Numbered from the stretch's first letter, positions 47,080 to 56,424 are shown. The stretch is 64,000 nt of DNA from Hyphomicrobiales bacterium (GCA_900471605.1 UCEY01000001.1:1-64000); one strand, 5' to 3'. Numbers and translations are program-made. Notes: generated from the letters alone by a model not told the origin.

Positions 47080-48348
47080 ATGCCTCCTGAATCAGCGCAG
47101 AAACCTTTAAACCAAAGCCGCTGGCTGTCCATCGTCGGCATCGGCGAGGATGGCGTGGCGGGCCTCGGCGACAATGCGCGCGCGGCCATTGCTTCGGCTT
47201 CCGTCGTCTTTGGCGGCAAGCGGCATCTGGAACTGGCGGCCTCCGTGATCACCGGCGAAGGCCGGCCGTGGCCGACGCCTTTCGATGCCGCCATGCGCGA
47301 CGTCATCGCGTTGCGCGGTCAAAAGGTCTGCGTGCTGGCCTCCGGCGACCCCTTCTTTTTCGGCGTCGGCGCCACGCTGTCCCGCCATGTCGCGACCGGA
47401 GAATTTGCCGCCTACCCTTCACCCTCGGCCTTTTCGCTCGCTGCCTCAAAGCTCGGCTGGCCATTGCAGGACATCGAAACCGTCTCGCTGCACGGCCGGC
47501 CGCTGGACCTGATCCGGCCGCTGCTACATCCCGGCCGGCGGATCATCGCGCTGACATCCGATGAGAAAGGGCCGGGGGAGCTGGCGGAGCTTTTGTCTCG
47601 GACCGGTTTCGGTCCTTCGCAGATGACCGTGTTGGAGGCGCTGGGCGGTGTAACGGAACGCATGCGTTCACGGCAGGCAAACGAATTTGCATTGCCGGAT
47701 ATCGATGTCCTGAATGTCGTCGCAGTCGAGGTGAAGGCCGAAGCCGGAGCTCGTGTCCTGCCTCGCACCTTTGGCCTGGACGACGCGCTGTTCGAACATG
47801 ACGGCCAGATCACCAAGCGTGAAATCCGCGCGCTGACGCTTTCCGCGCTCGCGCCCCGTCGAGGCGAATTGCTTTGGGATATCGGGGCCGGCTCCGGCTC
47901 GATCGGCATCGAATGGATGCTAGCCGATCCTTCCCTGAAAGCCATTGCGATCGAAGCCAATCCGGATCGGGCCGCACGGATCGGGCGCAACGCCTGTGCA
48001 TTCGGCGTGCCCGGCCTGCGCATCGTCGAAGGCGAGGCACCAGCGGCTCTGGCCGATCTGCCGCAGCCGGACACGATCTTCATCGGCGGCGGCGGCAGCG
48101 AGCCCGGCGTTTTCGAAACGGCCATGGAAATGCTGAAGCCCGGCGGACGACTGGTTGCCAATGCCGTGACCCTGGAAATGGAGGCGATCCTTCTGGCGGC
48201 GCATGCCAAACTCGGCGGCGAGCTGATCCGCATGGAGGTTTCGCGCGCAGCCCCGATCGGCGGCATGTCGGGCTGGAAGCCGGCCATGCCGGTCACCCAG
48301 TGGAGCTGGACGAAGCCAAAAGGTGACGCCGTGGGAGCGAAGCCATGA
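47080..48348 (+). CDS. cobL: Precorrin-6Y C5,15-methyltransferase (decarboxylating) CobL
   Basis: A 422-residue bifunctional enzyme: N-terminal CobE/CbiE-type tetrapyrrole methylase (WLSIVGIGEDGVAGL, LASGDPFFFGVG) for C5 and C-terminal CbiT-type methyltransferase/decarboxylase with a SAM motif LLWDIGAGSGSIGIEW for C15 and acetate decarboxylation. The ATG at 47080 has GGAG nine bases upstream, within the 5' end of the divergent cobK. Overlaps cobE by 4 bp. Confidence 0.95.
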   Translation: MPPESAQKPLNQSRWLSIVGIGEDGVAGLGDNARAAIASASVVFGGKRHLELAASVITGEGRPWPTPFDAAMRDVIALRGQKVCVLASGDPFFFGVGATLSRHVATGEFAAYPSPSAFSLAASKLGWPLQDIETVSLHGRPLDLIRPLLHPGRRIIALTSDEKGPGELAELLSRTGFGPSQMTVLEALGGVTERMRSRQANEFALPDIDVLNVVAVEVKAEAGARVLPRTFGLDDALFEHDGQITKREIRALTLSALAPRRGELLWDIGAGSGSIGIEWMLADPSLKAIAIEANPDRAARIGRNACAFGVPGLRIVEGEAPAALADLPQPDTIFIGGGGSEPGVFETAMEMLKPGGRLVANAVTLEMEAILLAAHAKLGGELIRMEVSRAAPIGGMSGWKPAMPVTQWSWTKPKGDAVGAKP

Positions 48349-48731
48349 TCGCAGCGGGTCTCGGCTGCCGCAAAGGCACCTCGGCGGAAGCGCTTCTCTC
48401 GGCTTTGGCCGCCGCATGCTCACAAGCCGGTATTTCACGTGAATCGGTCTCCGTCCTTGCGACCGGGGAGATCAAGCGGCATGAACCCGGCCTGATCCAG
48501 CTCGCGGAACGATTGCGGCTGCCGCTCCGCATTATCGACGAGGCCTCGCTGAAAGGCGCCGAAGGGCGCACGAGAACCGTTTCGAAACACAGCCTCGCGC
48601 AGACCGCCACGCCAAGCCTCTCCGAAGCCGCGGCGCTGGCTGCTGCAGGCGAGGCTTCCGAACTGATCGTCGCGCGGCTGGTGGCCGATGGTGCCACCTG
48701 CGCGCTGGCACGCTCGAAGGACCATTCATGA
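48345..48731 (+). CDS. cobE: CobE (CbiG C-terminal domain-like)
   Basis: A 128-residue protein corresponding to the C-terminal domain of Cbi[20 protein letters not shown] at the N-terminus, [19 protein letters not shown] and [12 protein letters not shown]. CobE is needed for full cobalamin flux in aerobic producers but its exact reaction is unsettled. It overlaps cobL and cobM by 4 bp each. Confidence 0.93.
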   Translation: MIAAGLGCRKGTSAEALLSALAAACSQAGISRESVSVLATGEIKRHEPGLIQLAERLRLPLRIIDEASLKGAEGRTRTVSKHSLAQTATPSLSEAAALAAAGEASELIVARLVADGATCALARSKDHS

Positions 48732-49513
48732 CCGTGCATTTCATCGGCGCCGGACCGGGTGCCGCCGACCTCATCACCGTGCGTGGCCGCGATATTCTCG
48801 CCCGCTCGCCGGTCTGCCTCTATGCCGGCTCGATCATGTCGAAGGAACTGCTCGACTATTGCCCAAGGGATGCGCGGATCGTCGATACCGGCTCGCTGTC
48901 GCTGGACGATATCGAAGCGGAATATGTCGCGGCGCATAGAGCCGGCCAGGATGTCGCACGCCTGCATTCCGGCGACCTTTCCGTCTGGAGCGCGGTTGCC
49001 GAACAGATCCGCCGGCTGGAGAAACACGGCATCGACTATACGCTGACCCCCGGCGTGCCCTCCTTTGCGGCCGCGGCGGCAGCACTGAGGCGGGAGCTCA
49101 CCATCCCGGAAGTGGCACAGAGCCTGGTGCTCACCCGCGTTTCCGGCCGCGCTTCGAAGATGCCGGAAGGCGAGACGCTTGCCGCCTTTGGTGCAACCGG
49201 CGCGACGCTGGCGATCCACCTCGCCATCCATGCGCTCGACCGTGTCGTCGCGGAACTGACTCCGCTTTATGGCGCGGATTGCCCGGTCGCGATCGTGGTG
49301 CGCGCCTCCTGGCCGGAGGAGCGGATCATCCGCGGCACGCTTGCCGATATCGAGGCGAAACTGGCGGCCGAGCCGGCCGAACGTACGGCACTGATCTTCG
49401 TCGGCAAGAGCCTGGGCGCCGCCGAGTTCGTCGAAAGCCAGCTTTATAATGCCGACTATGTACGCCGTTTCCGGCCTGGCTGGCCTCAAACCGGGGCCGA
49501 GGATTCCGAATGA
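48728..49513 (+). CDS. cobM: Precorrin-4 C11-methyltransferase CobM
   Basis: A 261-residue SAM-dependent tetrapyrrole methylase making precorrin-5. [42 protein letters not shown] and the [15 protein letters not shown] block fit. Its 3' end overlaps the convergent cbiD gene by 28 bp. Confidence 0.95.
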   Translation: MTVHFIGAGPGAADLITVRGRDILARSPVCLYAGSIMSKELLDYCPRDARIVDTGSLSLDDIEAEYVAAHRAGQDVARLHSGDLSVWSAVAEQIRRLEKHGIDYTLTPGVPSFAAAAAALRRELTIPEVAQSLVLTRVSGRASKMPEGETLAAFGATGATLAIHLAIHALDRVVAELTPLYGADCPVAIVVRASWPEERIIRGTLADIEAKLAAEPAERTALIFVGKSLGAAEFVESQLYNADYVRRFRPGWPQTGAEDSE

Positions 49514-50634
49514 TCGGACGGCGTAAACGCGGTCTGGCCGACCAGCCGGCCCTCGCGATCGTAAACCAGGATCTCCAGGGCGATCCCGGGGTCCTTGAGC
49601 GCTTTCGCGGCGGTCTTCCAGGCAAGCGCGGCGATCCGGTCGCCCAATGCCAGGCCGTTTTCGCCCGCAAGCGTAAAAGCCTGCAATACGGTGTTGGCAC
49701 CGGCAATCCGTGCCGCGAGCTCCTCGCTTGCTCCCGCTTCACCCGCCAGTTTCGCCAGAGCCTCGAGATCGGCCAACCCACGCTTGGAATGGACGTCGAG
49801 CATGCCTTGCGCGAGCTTGGTCATCTTGGCAACGCCGCCGGCGATCGTGACCTTCGGCACGGGGTGGTCGCGCAGGTATTTCAGCATGCCGCCGACGAAA
49901 TCGCCCATGTCGATCAGCGCGATCTCCTGCAAACCATGATGCGCCTGCACCGCCTTTTCGGACGTATTGCCGGTAGCGCCCGCCACATGCGTGAGCCCCG
50001 CGGCCCGCGCCACGTCGATGCCGCGCCAGATGGAATGAATCCAGGCCGAGCACGAAAAGGGAATGACGATCCCGGTCGTACCGAGGATGGAAATCCCGCC
50101 CAGGATACCCAGCCGGCCGTTCAGCGTCTTTTCAGCGATCTTCGCTCCGTCGCCGACGGAAATCTCGACCTCGAAATCGGTTTCGTCGCCCGCAACCTCG
50201 CCGATCGCCTGGGCGATCATCTTGCGCGGCACCGGATTGATGGCCGGTTCGCCGACGGGCAGAGGCAGGCCGGCGCGCGTGACCGTACCGACGCCCTCGC
50301 CGGCCCTGAACGTGATGCCGCTGCCAGGCAAGCCACGCCGGACGGTGCTCTTGATCAGCGCGCCGTGGGTCACGTCCGGGTCATCGCCGGCATCCTTGAC
50401 GATCCCGGCTCTTGCAAAGCCGTCGCCGGTTTCCTCGAGCGCGAGCGCAAAGGACGTCACCTGCCCGCCGGGCAATGTCACCTCGACCAGATCGGGGAAT
50501 TTTCCGGACATCAGGGCAAGACAGGCCGCCTTGCTGGCCGCCGCCGCGCAGGTTCCCGTGGTCCAGCCACGGCGCAGGTTCTTGCCATCCGCTTCCATGG
50601 CCGTTTCTATAGCCCGACCGGGGCCGAGCGTCAC
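49486..50634 (-). CDS. cbiD: Precorrin-5-type C1-methyltransferase CbiD
   Basis: A roughly 370-382-residue CbiD protein: [17 protein letters not shown] at the N-terminus, [12 protein letters not shown], and the [15 protein letters not shown] segment identify it. It performs C1 methylation with loss of the two-carbon fragment. Classical aerobic producers use the unrelated CobF; no CobF is visible here, so CbiD appears to replace it, as in several alphaproteobacteria. The frame starts with GTG at 50634, but the ATG at 50598 is equally plausible since neither has a clear ribosome-binding site. Inverted within the plus-strand series: overlaps cobM by 28 bp and faces cobA across 17 bp. Confidence 0.93.
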   Translation of the reverse strand: MTLGPGRAIETAMEADGKNLRRGWTTGTCAAAASKAACLALMSGKFPDLVEVTLPGGQVTSFALALEETGDGFARAGIVKDAGDDPDVTHGALIKSTVRRGLPGSGITFRAGEGVGTVTRAGLPLPVGEPAINPVPRKMIAQAIGEVAGDETDFEVEISVGDGAKIAEKTLNGRLGILGGISILGTTGIVIPFSCSAWIHSIWRGIDVARAAGLTHVAGATGNTSEKAVQAHHGLQEIALIDMGDFVGGMLKYLRDHPVPKVTIAGGVAKMTKLAQGMLDVHSKRGLADLEALAKLAGEAGASEELAARIAGANTVLQAFTLAGENGLALGDRIAALAWKTAAKALKDPGIALEILVYDREGRLVGQTAFTPSDHSESSAPV

Positions 50635-50651
50635 CGGTCAAAGGTCCGCAT

Positions 50652-51431
50652 ATGAATGAAAGTATCTCGACCATCGTCGCAGCACCCGTCTTTGAGCCCG
50701 GCCATGTCTGGCTTGCCGGCGCAGGCCCCGGCCACCCGCGTTACCTGACGCTGGAAGTCGCCGACGCGCTTCGCAAGGCTGACGTCATCGTCCATGACGC
50801 GTTGGTCTCCGAGGGTGTCCTTTCCCTCGCGGCAGACGCCGAGCTGATCTTCGTTGGAAAGCGCGGCGGAAAACCCTCCGCCGCCCAGGACGACATTACC
50901 GGCCTCTTGATCGAACTCGCCCGCAAGGGCAGGCGCGTCCTGCGGCTGAAGGGCGGCGATCCCTTCGTGTTCGGACGCGGCGGCGAGGAAGCGGAGGCGC
51001 TTGCCAGGGAAAACATCCCCTTCCGCATCCTGCCGGGCATGACCTCGGCGCTGGCGGCTCTCGCCTCCGCCAACATTCCCGCGACCATGCGGGGCATGAG
51101 CCGGGCGATCACGCTTGCGACCGGCCATGCAGCCGGCAGCCCAGGCGACCTGGACTGGAAGGCGCTTGCAAAAACCGGCGAACCGATCGTCGTCTACATG
51201 GGCGTCAGCACGATCGGCACGATCGCCAGGCTGCTGATCGAAGGCGGCCTGTCGCCGGAAACACCGGTCGCGGTGCTGATGGCGGCCACCACGCCGGATG
51301 AGCGCTCGCTGACCGCGACGCTGGCAACCGTCGAGGCGGAGGTCGTGCGCCAGAAATTTGCCGCTCCCGCGCTGATCGTCATCGGCCGGATCGTCTCCAT
51401 GCAGGCCGTCCTGTCGGGTGACAAGCCGTGA
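50652..51431 (+). CDS. cobA: Uroporphyrinogen-III C-methyltransferase CobA
   Basis: A 259-residue SUMT converting uroporphyrinogen III to precorrin-2, the entry to the corrin branch. WLAGAGPGHPRYLTLEV, VHDALVS, LRLKGGDPFVFGRGGEE and MPATMRG-type TMRGMSRAITLATGH segments are diagnostic. AAAGG lies seven bases before the ATG. GTGA overlap with cobB downstream. Confidence 0.95.
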   Translation: MNESISTIVAAPVFEPGHVWLAGAGPGHPRYLTLEVADALRKADVIVHDALVSEGVLSLAADAELIFVGKRGGKPSAAQDDITGLLIELARKGRRVLRLKGGDPFVFGRGGEEAEALARENIPFRILPGMTSALAALASANIPATMRGMSRAITLATGHAAGSPGDLDWKALAKTGEPIVVYMGVSTIGTIARLLIEGGLSPETPVAVLMAATTPDERSLTATLATVEAEVVRQKFAAPALIVIGRIVSMQAVLSGDKP

Positions 51432-52741
51432 CGGCCCGCGCGCTTATCATCGGAGCACCGCGCTCCGGCTCCGGCAAGACCAGCGTCACGATCGGCCTGT
51501 TGCGCGCCTTTGCCCGCCGCGGCGTCAAGGTGCGCGGCATCAAGACCGGGCCGGACTATATCGATCCCGGTTTCCATGAGGCGGCGACGCATCTGCCGGG
51601 CCTTAACCTCGACAGCTGGGCGATGGCGCCGGACCTGCTCCGGCATCTCGCGCGCGGACAGGCGGAAGATGCGGAACTGCTTCTGATCGAAAGCGCCATG
51701 GGCCTGTTCGACGGCATCGTCAGCGAAAAAAACCGTTCCGGCGCTGCCTCGGATCTCGCCCGGCTGTTCCATCTGCCCGTGCTGCTGGTGCTGGATGTCT
51801 CCGGCCAGTCCCAGACGGCGGGCGCGATCGCCTACGGCTTTGCCCATTACGATCCGGGCGTGAAGATCGCCGCATGCATTCTCAACCGGGCCGGCAGCGA
51901 ACGGCACAGCAAGCTCAGCGGCGATGCCATCCAGGCGGCAGGGATTCCTGTCGTCGGCACTGTCCTGCGCGATCCCTCGCTGATCCTGCCCGAACGGCAT
52001 CTCGGCCTCGTTCAGGCAAGCGAACATCCGGAAATGGATGCGCATATCGAACGGCTGGCCGACGCCATGGAAGCCTCGCTCGACCTCGATGCGATCTATG
52101 CCGCTGCAAAGCCCTTCAATATTCCCGTCGGCTCGACGGAAAGATCACTGCGGCCGCCGGGCCAGCGCATCGCTCTGGCGCAGGACGCGGCATTCACCTT
52201 CCTCTATCCGCATCTGATGCGCGAATGGCGATCAGTCGGCGCTGAGATCGTTCCCTTCTCGCCACTGGCCGACCAGGCACCGCCGGCCGATTGCGACGTC
52301 TGCTGGCTGCCGGGCGGATATCCTGAACTGCACGCGGGAAAACTGGCGGGCGCCGAGAATTTCAAGACCGGCCTCGCGCGATTTGCCGAAACGAAACCAG
52401 TCCACGGCGAATGCGGTGGTTACATGGTGCTGGGCGAAACTCTGGAGGATGCCTATGGCGTGACGCACGCCATGACCGGGCTGCTATCCCACCGCACCAG
52501 TTTCGCCAAACGCAGGATGAACCTCGGCTACCGCCAGGCGGAACTTGCCAAGGATAGCCCGCTCGGCCGAAAGGGCGATACGATCCGTGGTCACGAATTC
52601 CACTATGCCAGCGTGGTTTCACCGGGTACCGACGCCGCCTTCGCGACGATCGCCGATGGCGGCGGCAAGCTGATCGGTCCGACGGGCGGCCGGCGAGGCC
52701 TGGTCAGCGGCGCCTTTTTCCATGCGATTGCCCGCGGCTAA
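51428..52741 (+). CDS. cobB: Hydrogenobyrinic acid a,c-diamide synthase CobB
   Basis: A 437-residue glutamine-dependent amidase acting on the a and c side chains. N-terminal P-loop GAPRSGSGKTSVTIGLL, KTGPDYIDPGFHE, and a C-terminal glutaminase domain with the nucleophile in VHGECGGYMVLGE. GTG start overlapping cobA. Ends in a 4-bp overlap with the convergent ACT-domain gene, which closes the cobalamin region. Confidence 0.94.
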   Translation: MTARALIIGAPRSGSGKTSVTIGLLRAFARRGVKVRGIKTGPDYIDPGFHEAATHLPGLNLDSWAMAPDLLRHLARGQAEDAELLLIESAMGLFDGIVSEKNRSGAASDLARLFHLPVLLVLDVSGQSQTAGAIAYGFAHYDPGVKIAACILNRAGSERHSKLSGDAIQAAGIPVVGTVLRDPSLILPERHLGLVQASEHPEMDAHIERLADAMEASLDLDAIYAAAKPFNIPVGSTERSLRPPGQRIALAQDAAFTFLYPHLMREWRSVGAEIVPFSPLADQAPPADCDVCWLPGGYPELHAGKLAGAENFKTGLARFAETKPVHGECGGYMVLGETLEDAYGVTHAMTGLLSHRTSFAKRRMNLGYRQAELAKDSPLGRKGDTIRGHEFHYASVVSPGTDAAFATIADGGGKLIGPTGGRRGLVSGAFFHAIARG

Positions 52742-53145
52742 CCGGCAGCGGCCGAAAGCGCCCTCAGCGCAGCGACCGCGCGTTCCGCGTCTGCCGCCGG
52801 CACGAAGATGTGGTCGTGGTAATAGGCCGCCACCACATTGGCGCTGATGCCCTCCTTGGTCAGCCCTGTCGCCATCGCCGCGGTCATGCCGACGGCTTCC
52901 AGCGAGGAATGCACCATCATGGTGATGCAGCGAAGCGGTGCGCTCGAAGCGAGACCCGCGGTGTCGGCAGCTTCTTTCGGCAGGATGAGTGTCAGGCCTT
53001 CCGCCTCGAAAAACAGCCCGATGGGCTTCAGCGCCAGATAGTCGTGCAGGTTCTCGGACGGCATTGTCGCATAGACGAACTCCCCGTCAACGAGAACCGG
53101 TTCAAGGCTCGCAAGCAAGGTCGAAAGATCGGTGATACCGCTCAT
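52738..53145 (-). CDS. ACT-domain protein
   Basis: A 135-residue soluble protein with two ACT-like halves: YATMPSENLHDYLALKPIGLFFEAEGLTLIL and SLEAVGMTAAMATGLTKEGISANVVAAYYHDHIFVP, the second matching the CASTOR/ACT_7 style that binds amino acids. GGAGG precedes the ATG at 53145; the frame is open upstream without homology. It lies between cobB (convergent, 4-bp overlap) and kynureninase (divergent, 199 bp). An amino-acid sensor role is plausible; partner unknown. Confidence 0.8.
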   Translation of the reverse strand: MSGITDLSTLLASLEPVLVDGEFVYATMPSENLHDYLALKPIGLFFEAEGLTLILPKEAADTAGLASSAPLRCITMMVHSSLEAVGMTAAMATGLTKEGISANVVAAYYHDHIFVPAADAERAVAALRALSAAAG

Positions 53146-53344
53146 GAGCCCTCCAAGGTCGCCCCCAAATGGAGCTGTGGGCAAGGTTACGGCGGCGCGC
53201 CGCCACCGGCAAGCCGGATATCGCCTCCAAAAAATCGCATGGGCCGCAAATCCGCTTGCGCCTCTCTCTCGCGAACTTCTAGTCTGCATTGCTTGGGGGC
53301 TAGCTTCTCCTCAAACTCCTGGTTTCAAACAGCAAGGTGTTCCG

Positions 53345-54538
53345 GTGACGGATTTCGAAAAGACCCGCTCGCTCTTCTATCTGCCGGAAGGCGTGATCTA
53401 TCTCGACGGCAATTCGCTCGGACCGCTGCCGCTCGCCGCGAAAGAGCGTGTTGGAAAATTGATGACCGACGAATGGGGAGAGCTGCTGATCAAGGGCTGG
53501 AACAAGGCCGGCTGGATGATGATGCCGCGCCGGATCGGCGACCGGGTGGCCAAGCTGATCGGCGCGGCGGAAGGCACGGTCGTCATGGGCGACACGCTGT
53601 CGATCAAGGTCTACCAGGCGCTCGCCTCCGCGCTCGAACTGGTGCCGGAGCGCAAGGTCGTGCTGTCGGACAGCGGCAACTTCCCCTCCGATCTTTATAT
53701 GGCGCAGGGCCTGATCGGCTCGCTCGGCAAGGGCCATGAGCTGAAAGTCGTGGAGCCGGAAGAGGTCGAGGCCGCGATCGACGAAACCGTCGCCGTGGTC
53801 ATGCTGACCGAGGTAGACTACCGCACCGGCCGGCTGCACGACATGAAGGCGCTGACCGAAAAGGCGCATGCCGTCGGCGCGATCACCGTCTGGGACCTTG
53901 CCCATACGGCCGGCGCCCTGCCGGTCGATCTCACCGGCGCCGATGCGGATTTCGCGGTCGGCTGCACCTACAAATACCTGAACGGCGGTCCCGGGGCGCC
54001 AGCCTTCATCTATGTCGCCCCGCGCCATGCCGATAAGGTCCGGCCGGCACTTTCCGGCTGGCTCGGCCACGAGCAGCCCTTCGCCTTCGATCTCGGCTAC
54101 CGCCCGGGCGGCGGCATCGACCGCATGCGGGTCGGCACGCCGCCGATCATCGGGCTTGCCGCCCTCGACGCGGCGCTGGACGCCTGGGAGGGCGTCGACA
54201 TGGCGGACCTGCGCCGTCAGTCGATAAAACTCTGCGATCTGTTCGTCGCGGAGGTCGAAAAGCGCTGCCCGATGCTGAAGCTCGGCTCGCCCCGCGACGG
54301 GACGAAGCGTGGCAGCCAGATTTCCTTCCTGCATGAAGAGGGATACGCGATCATGCAGGCCCTGATCGCTCGCGGCGTGATCGGCGACTTCCGCGCCCCG
54401 AACGCCATCCGCTTCGGTTTCACGCCGCTTTATATCGGCGAGCGCGAGGTATTGGGGGCGGTGGATATTCTCGAAGACATCATGAGCAATCGCCTGTGGG
54501 ACACCGCCGAATACAAACGGCGGGCACTGGTGACCTGA
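53345..54538 (+). CDS. kynU: Kynureninase
   Basis: A 397-residue PLP enzyme cleaving L-kynurenine to anthranilate and L-alanine. YLDGNSLGPLPLAAK at the N-terminus, SDSGNFPSDLYMAQG, WDLAHTAGALPVDL with the PLP-contacting Asp, and the Schiff-base lysine in GCTYKYLNGGPGAP are diagnostic, as is RVGTPPIIGLAALDAAL. The GTG at 53345 is chosen because homology begins there and AAGG precedes it. Followed four bases later by a MarR regulator and then an ABC importer. No kynA or kynB is in the window. No promoter was identified in the 199 bp upstream. Confidence 0.95.
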   Translation: MTDFEKTRSLFYLPEGVIYLDGNSLGPLPLAAKERVGKLMTDEWGELLIKGWNKAGWMMMPRRIGDRVAKLIGAAEGTVVMGDTLSIKVYQALASALELVPERKVVLSDSGNFPSDLYMAQGLIGSLGKGHELKVVEPEEVEAAIDETVAVVMLTEVDYRTGRLHDMKALTEKAHAVGAITVWDLAHTAGALPVDLTGADADFAVGCTYKYLNGGPGAPAFIYVAPRHADKVRPALSGWLGHEQPFAFDLGYRPGGGIDRMRVGTPPIIGLAALDAALDAWEGVDMADLRRQSIKLCDLFVAEVEKRCPMLKLGSPRDGTKRGSQISFLHEEGYAIMQALIARGVIGDFRAPNAIRFGFTPLYIGEREVLGAVDILEDIMSNRLWDTAEYKRRALVT

Positions 54539-54542
54539 CCGG

Positions 54543-55058
54543 ATGTCGGAAGAACGGCCCGCCCCGCCCCGCAAGCTGTCAAAAGTCGTGCCTTACCGGC
54601 TGGCACGCAGCAATTCGGAAATGGTCAAACTGGTCAGCCTGCTGTGCGAGGCCAATGGTTTCAAGCTGAATATCTGGCGGGTCATGTCCGCGATCGGCAC
54701 TTACCGTTCGATTTCGCCGATGGAAATCGGCAAGCTCACCACCATCGACAAGGCGATGGTATCGCGCGCGATCCGCGAGCTCGTCGATCGCGGCCTGATC
54801 GACCGCCGCGCCGACGCACGGGATGCGCGATGGGCCCAGATCGAGCTGACGGCCGAAGGAACGGCAGTCTTCGAAAAGATGGCGGCCGGCATCGATGCGC
54901 TGGAAAAACATATGTTCGGCGATCTGCCGCCTGAAAAGACCGAAGCCTTCATGGAAATGCTCGAACTGATCGAACGACGGGCGCGATCGGCGCGCGATAT
55001 CGTGGAATTGAACGGCAAAGCCGGGTTCACGCGGCTGCTGGGACGCGACTTCGAATAG
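54543..55058 (+). CDS. MarR-family regulator of the kynureninase/ABC locus
   Basis: A 171-residue winged-helix regulator: RVMSAIGTYRSISPMEIGKLTTIDKAMVSRAIRELVDRGLI is the MarR recognition region and DARDARWAQIELTAEG the wing. Helical dimer arms at both ends. It is co-transcribed with kynU and precedes the ABC genes by 142 bp, where two copies of an ATTGTTT-type half site form a likely operator. Kynurenine-pathway control in Pseudomonas and Burkholderia uses an Lrp-type KynR, so a MarR protein here would be a different solution. Confidence 0.88.
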   Translation: MSEERPAPPRKLSKVVPYRLARSNSEMVKLVSLLCEANGFKLNIWRVMSAIGTYRSISPMEIGKLTTIDKAMVSRAIRELVDRGLIDRRADARDARWAQIELTAEGTAVFEKMAAGIDALEKHMFGDLPPEKTEAFMEMLELIERRARSARDIVELNGKAGFTRLLGRDFE

Positions 55059-55067
55059 AGACTTGGC

Positions 55068-55090
55068 GGCCGGCCGCGTTCGGGCCGGCC
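55068..55090 (+). terminator. GC-rich hairpin after marR, possible terminator
   Basis: GGCCGGCC (55068-55075) and GGCCGGCC (55083-55090) form an 8-bp stem with a 7-base loop just after the MarR stop codon. No T-run follows, so it may only slow or protect the transcript. Confidence 0.4.
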
Positions 55091-55119
55091 ATCACAAGCT
55101 TTCCATAACCATTATCTGA

Positions 55120-55153
55120 ATTGTTTACAAAGAAACAATCTCCATGTAAACAA
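55120..55153. promoter_or_regulatory. Candidate MarR operator in front of the ABC importer
   Basis: A 20-bp palindrome ATTGTTT-ACAAAG-AAACAAT (55120-55139) is followed by a third half site GTAAACAA (55146-55153), which also pairs with TTGTTTAC (55121-55128). Size and symmetry fit MarR-family operators. It lies 47 bp before the binding-protein start, where a promoter must be. Assignment to the neighbouring regulator is inference. Confidence 0.6.
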
Positions 55154-55200
55154 ATGGCAGGGCGGGAGGAGATCGCCCGCTTTTGTCCTGGGAGGATTCA

Positions 55201-56349
55201 ATGAAGAACCGGTTTTTTGCGGGGATGGCGCCTGTTGCCGCCCTGTCCTTGTCCCTGTTTGCAAGTTCTGCGCTGGCCGACGTGACGATCGGCGTGACCA
55301 TATCGTCGACCGGTCCGGGTGCGGCGCTCGGCATTCCGCTGAAGAATTCCGTCGAACTGTGGCCGACCGAAGTAGGCGGCGAAAAGCTGAAGGTCATCGT
55401 TCTCGACGACGCCGGCGACCCGTCCATCGCCACCACCAATGCCCGCCGTTTCGTCAACGACGACAAGGTCGACGTGATGGTCGGCTCGGCACTGACCCCC
55501 GCTTCGATCGCCGTCGCCGGCGTCGCGGCTGAAAGCAACACGCCGCATCTTGGATGCTCGCCGGTTCCGCCGAACATTTCCAAGGGCAAGTGGACCTTCA
55601 TCATGCCGCAGGATGCCGGCCTGATCGCCAAGAACCTGTTTGCCAAGATGAAGGCCGACGGCGTCAAGACGGTTGGTTACATCGGCTTTTCGGACAGCTA
55701 TGGCGACCTGTGGATGGGCCAGTTCAAGGCGATCGGCGAACAATATGGCCTGAAGGTCATTGCCGATGAGCGTTATGCCCGCCCGGACACCTCCGTTTCC
55801 GGCCAGGTGCTGAAACTCGTCGCAGCACGCCCGGATGCCGTCTTTGTCGGCGCCTCCGGCACCGGCGCCGCACTGCCGCAGATCGGCCTTCGCGAACGCG
55901 GCTTCACCGGCAAGATCTACCAGACCCATGGCGCCGTGACCTTCGACTTCCTGCGTATCGCCGGCAAGGCCGCCGATAACACGATCTTCGCCTCCGGCCC
56001 CGCCATGGCGCCGGAAGCCTTGCCGGATACGGCCGAAACCAAGCCGGAAGGCATGGCCTATGTCACGGCCTATGAAAAGAAGTTCGGCCCCGGCACCCGC
56101 ACCCAGTTCGGTCCGCATATCAACGACGCCATGGCCATCCTCAAGAAGGCGATCCCGATCGCGCTGAAGAAGGCCAAGCCCGGCACGCCGGAATTCCGCG
56201 CCGCTCTGCGCGACGCGATCGAAACCGGCGGACCGTTCGCGGCAAGCCAGGGCGTCTTCAACTTCAAGGCCGACGATCATCTCGGCCTCGACGACCGCGC
56301 CGTCGTGTTGTTCACCGCCAAGAACGGCAAGTTCGAAATCACCAAGTAA
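55201..56349 (+). CDS. ABC transporter substrate-binding protein, branched-chain amino acid (LivJ) type
   Basis: A 382-residue periplasmic binding protein with a signal peptide ending in SSALA-D and the periplasmic-binding-protein type 1 fold (VTIGVTISSTGPGAALGIP, VLDDAGDPSIATTNARR, YIGFSDSYGDLW). Ligand identity is not readable, since this family binds many amino and aromatic acids. Because the transporter follows kynureninase and its MarR regulator, kynurenine, anthranilate or a related aromatic acid is a reasonable guess. GGGAGG precedes the ATG. A strong terminator directly follows the gene and would favour excess of this component over the membrane parts. Confidence 0.9.
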   Translation: MKNRFFAGMAPVAALSLSLFASSALADVTIGVTISSTGPGAALGIPLKNSVELWPTEVGGEKLKVIVLDDAGDPSIATTNARRFVNDDKVDVMVGSALTPASIAVAGVAAESNTPHLGCSPVPPNISKGKWTFIMPQDAGLIAKNLFAKMKADGVKTVGYIGFSDSYGDLWMGQFKAIGEQYGLKVIADERYARPDTSVSGQVLKLVAARPDAVFVGASGTGAALPQIGLRERGFTGKIYQTHGAVTFDFLRIAGKAADNTIFASGPAMAPEALPDTAETKPEGMAYVTAYEKKFGPGTRTQFGPHINDAMAILKKAIPIALKKAKPGTPEFRAALRDAIETGGPFAASQGVFNFKADDHLGLDDRAVVLFTAKNGKFEITK

Positions 56350-56364
56350 GCAGCCGGTAAACCA

Positions 56365-56391
56365 GGCCCGGCGTTCGCGCCGGGCCTTTTT
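56365..56391 (+). terminator. Intra-operon Rho-independent terminator after the binding-protein gene
   Basis: GGCCCGGCG (56365-56373) pairs with CGCCGGGCC (56378-56386) around TTCG, followed by five T. It lies in the 75-bp gap between the binding-protein and permease genes and should attenuate permease expression. Confidence 0.85.
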
Positions 56392-56424
56392 GCAGCGCCT
56401 TTTCGGTTATCGGGGGAAATTTCC

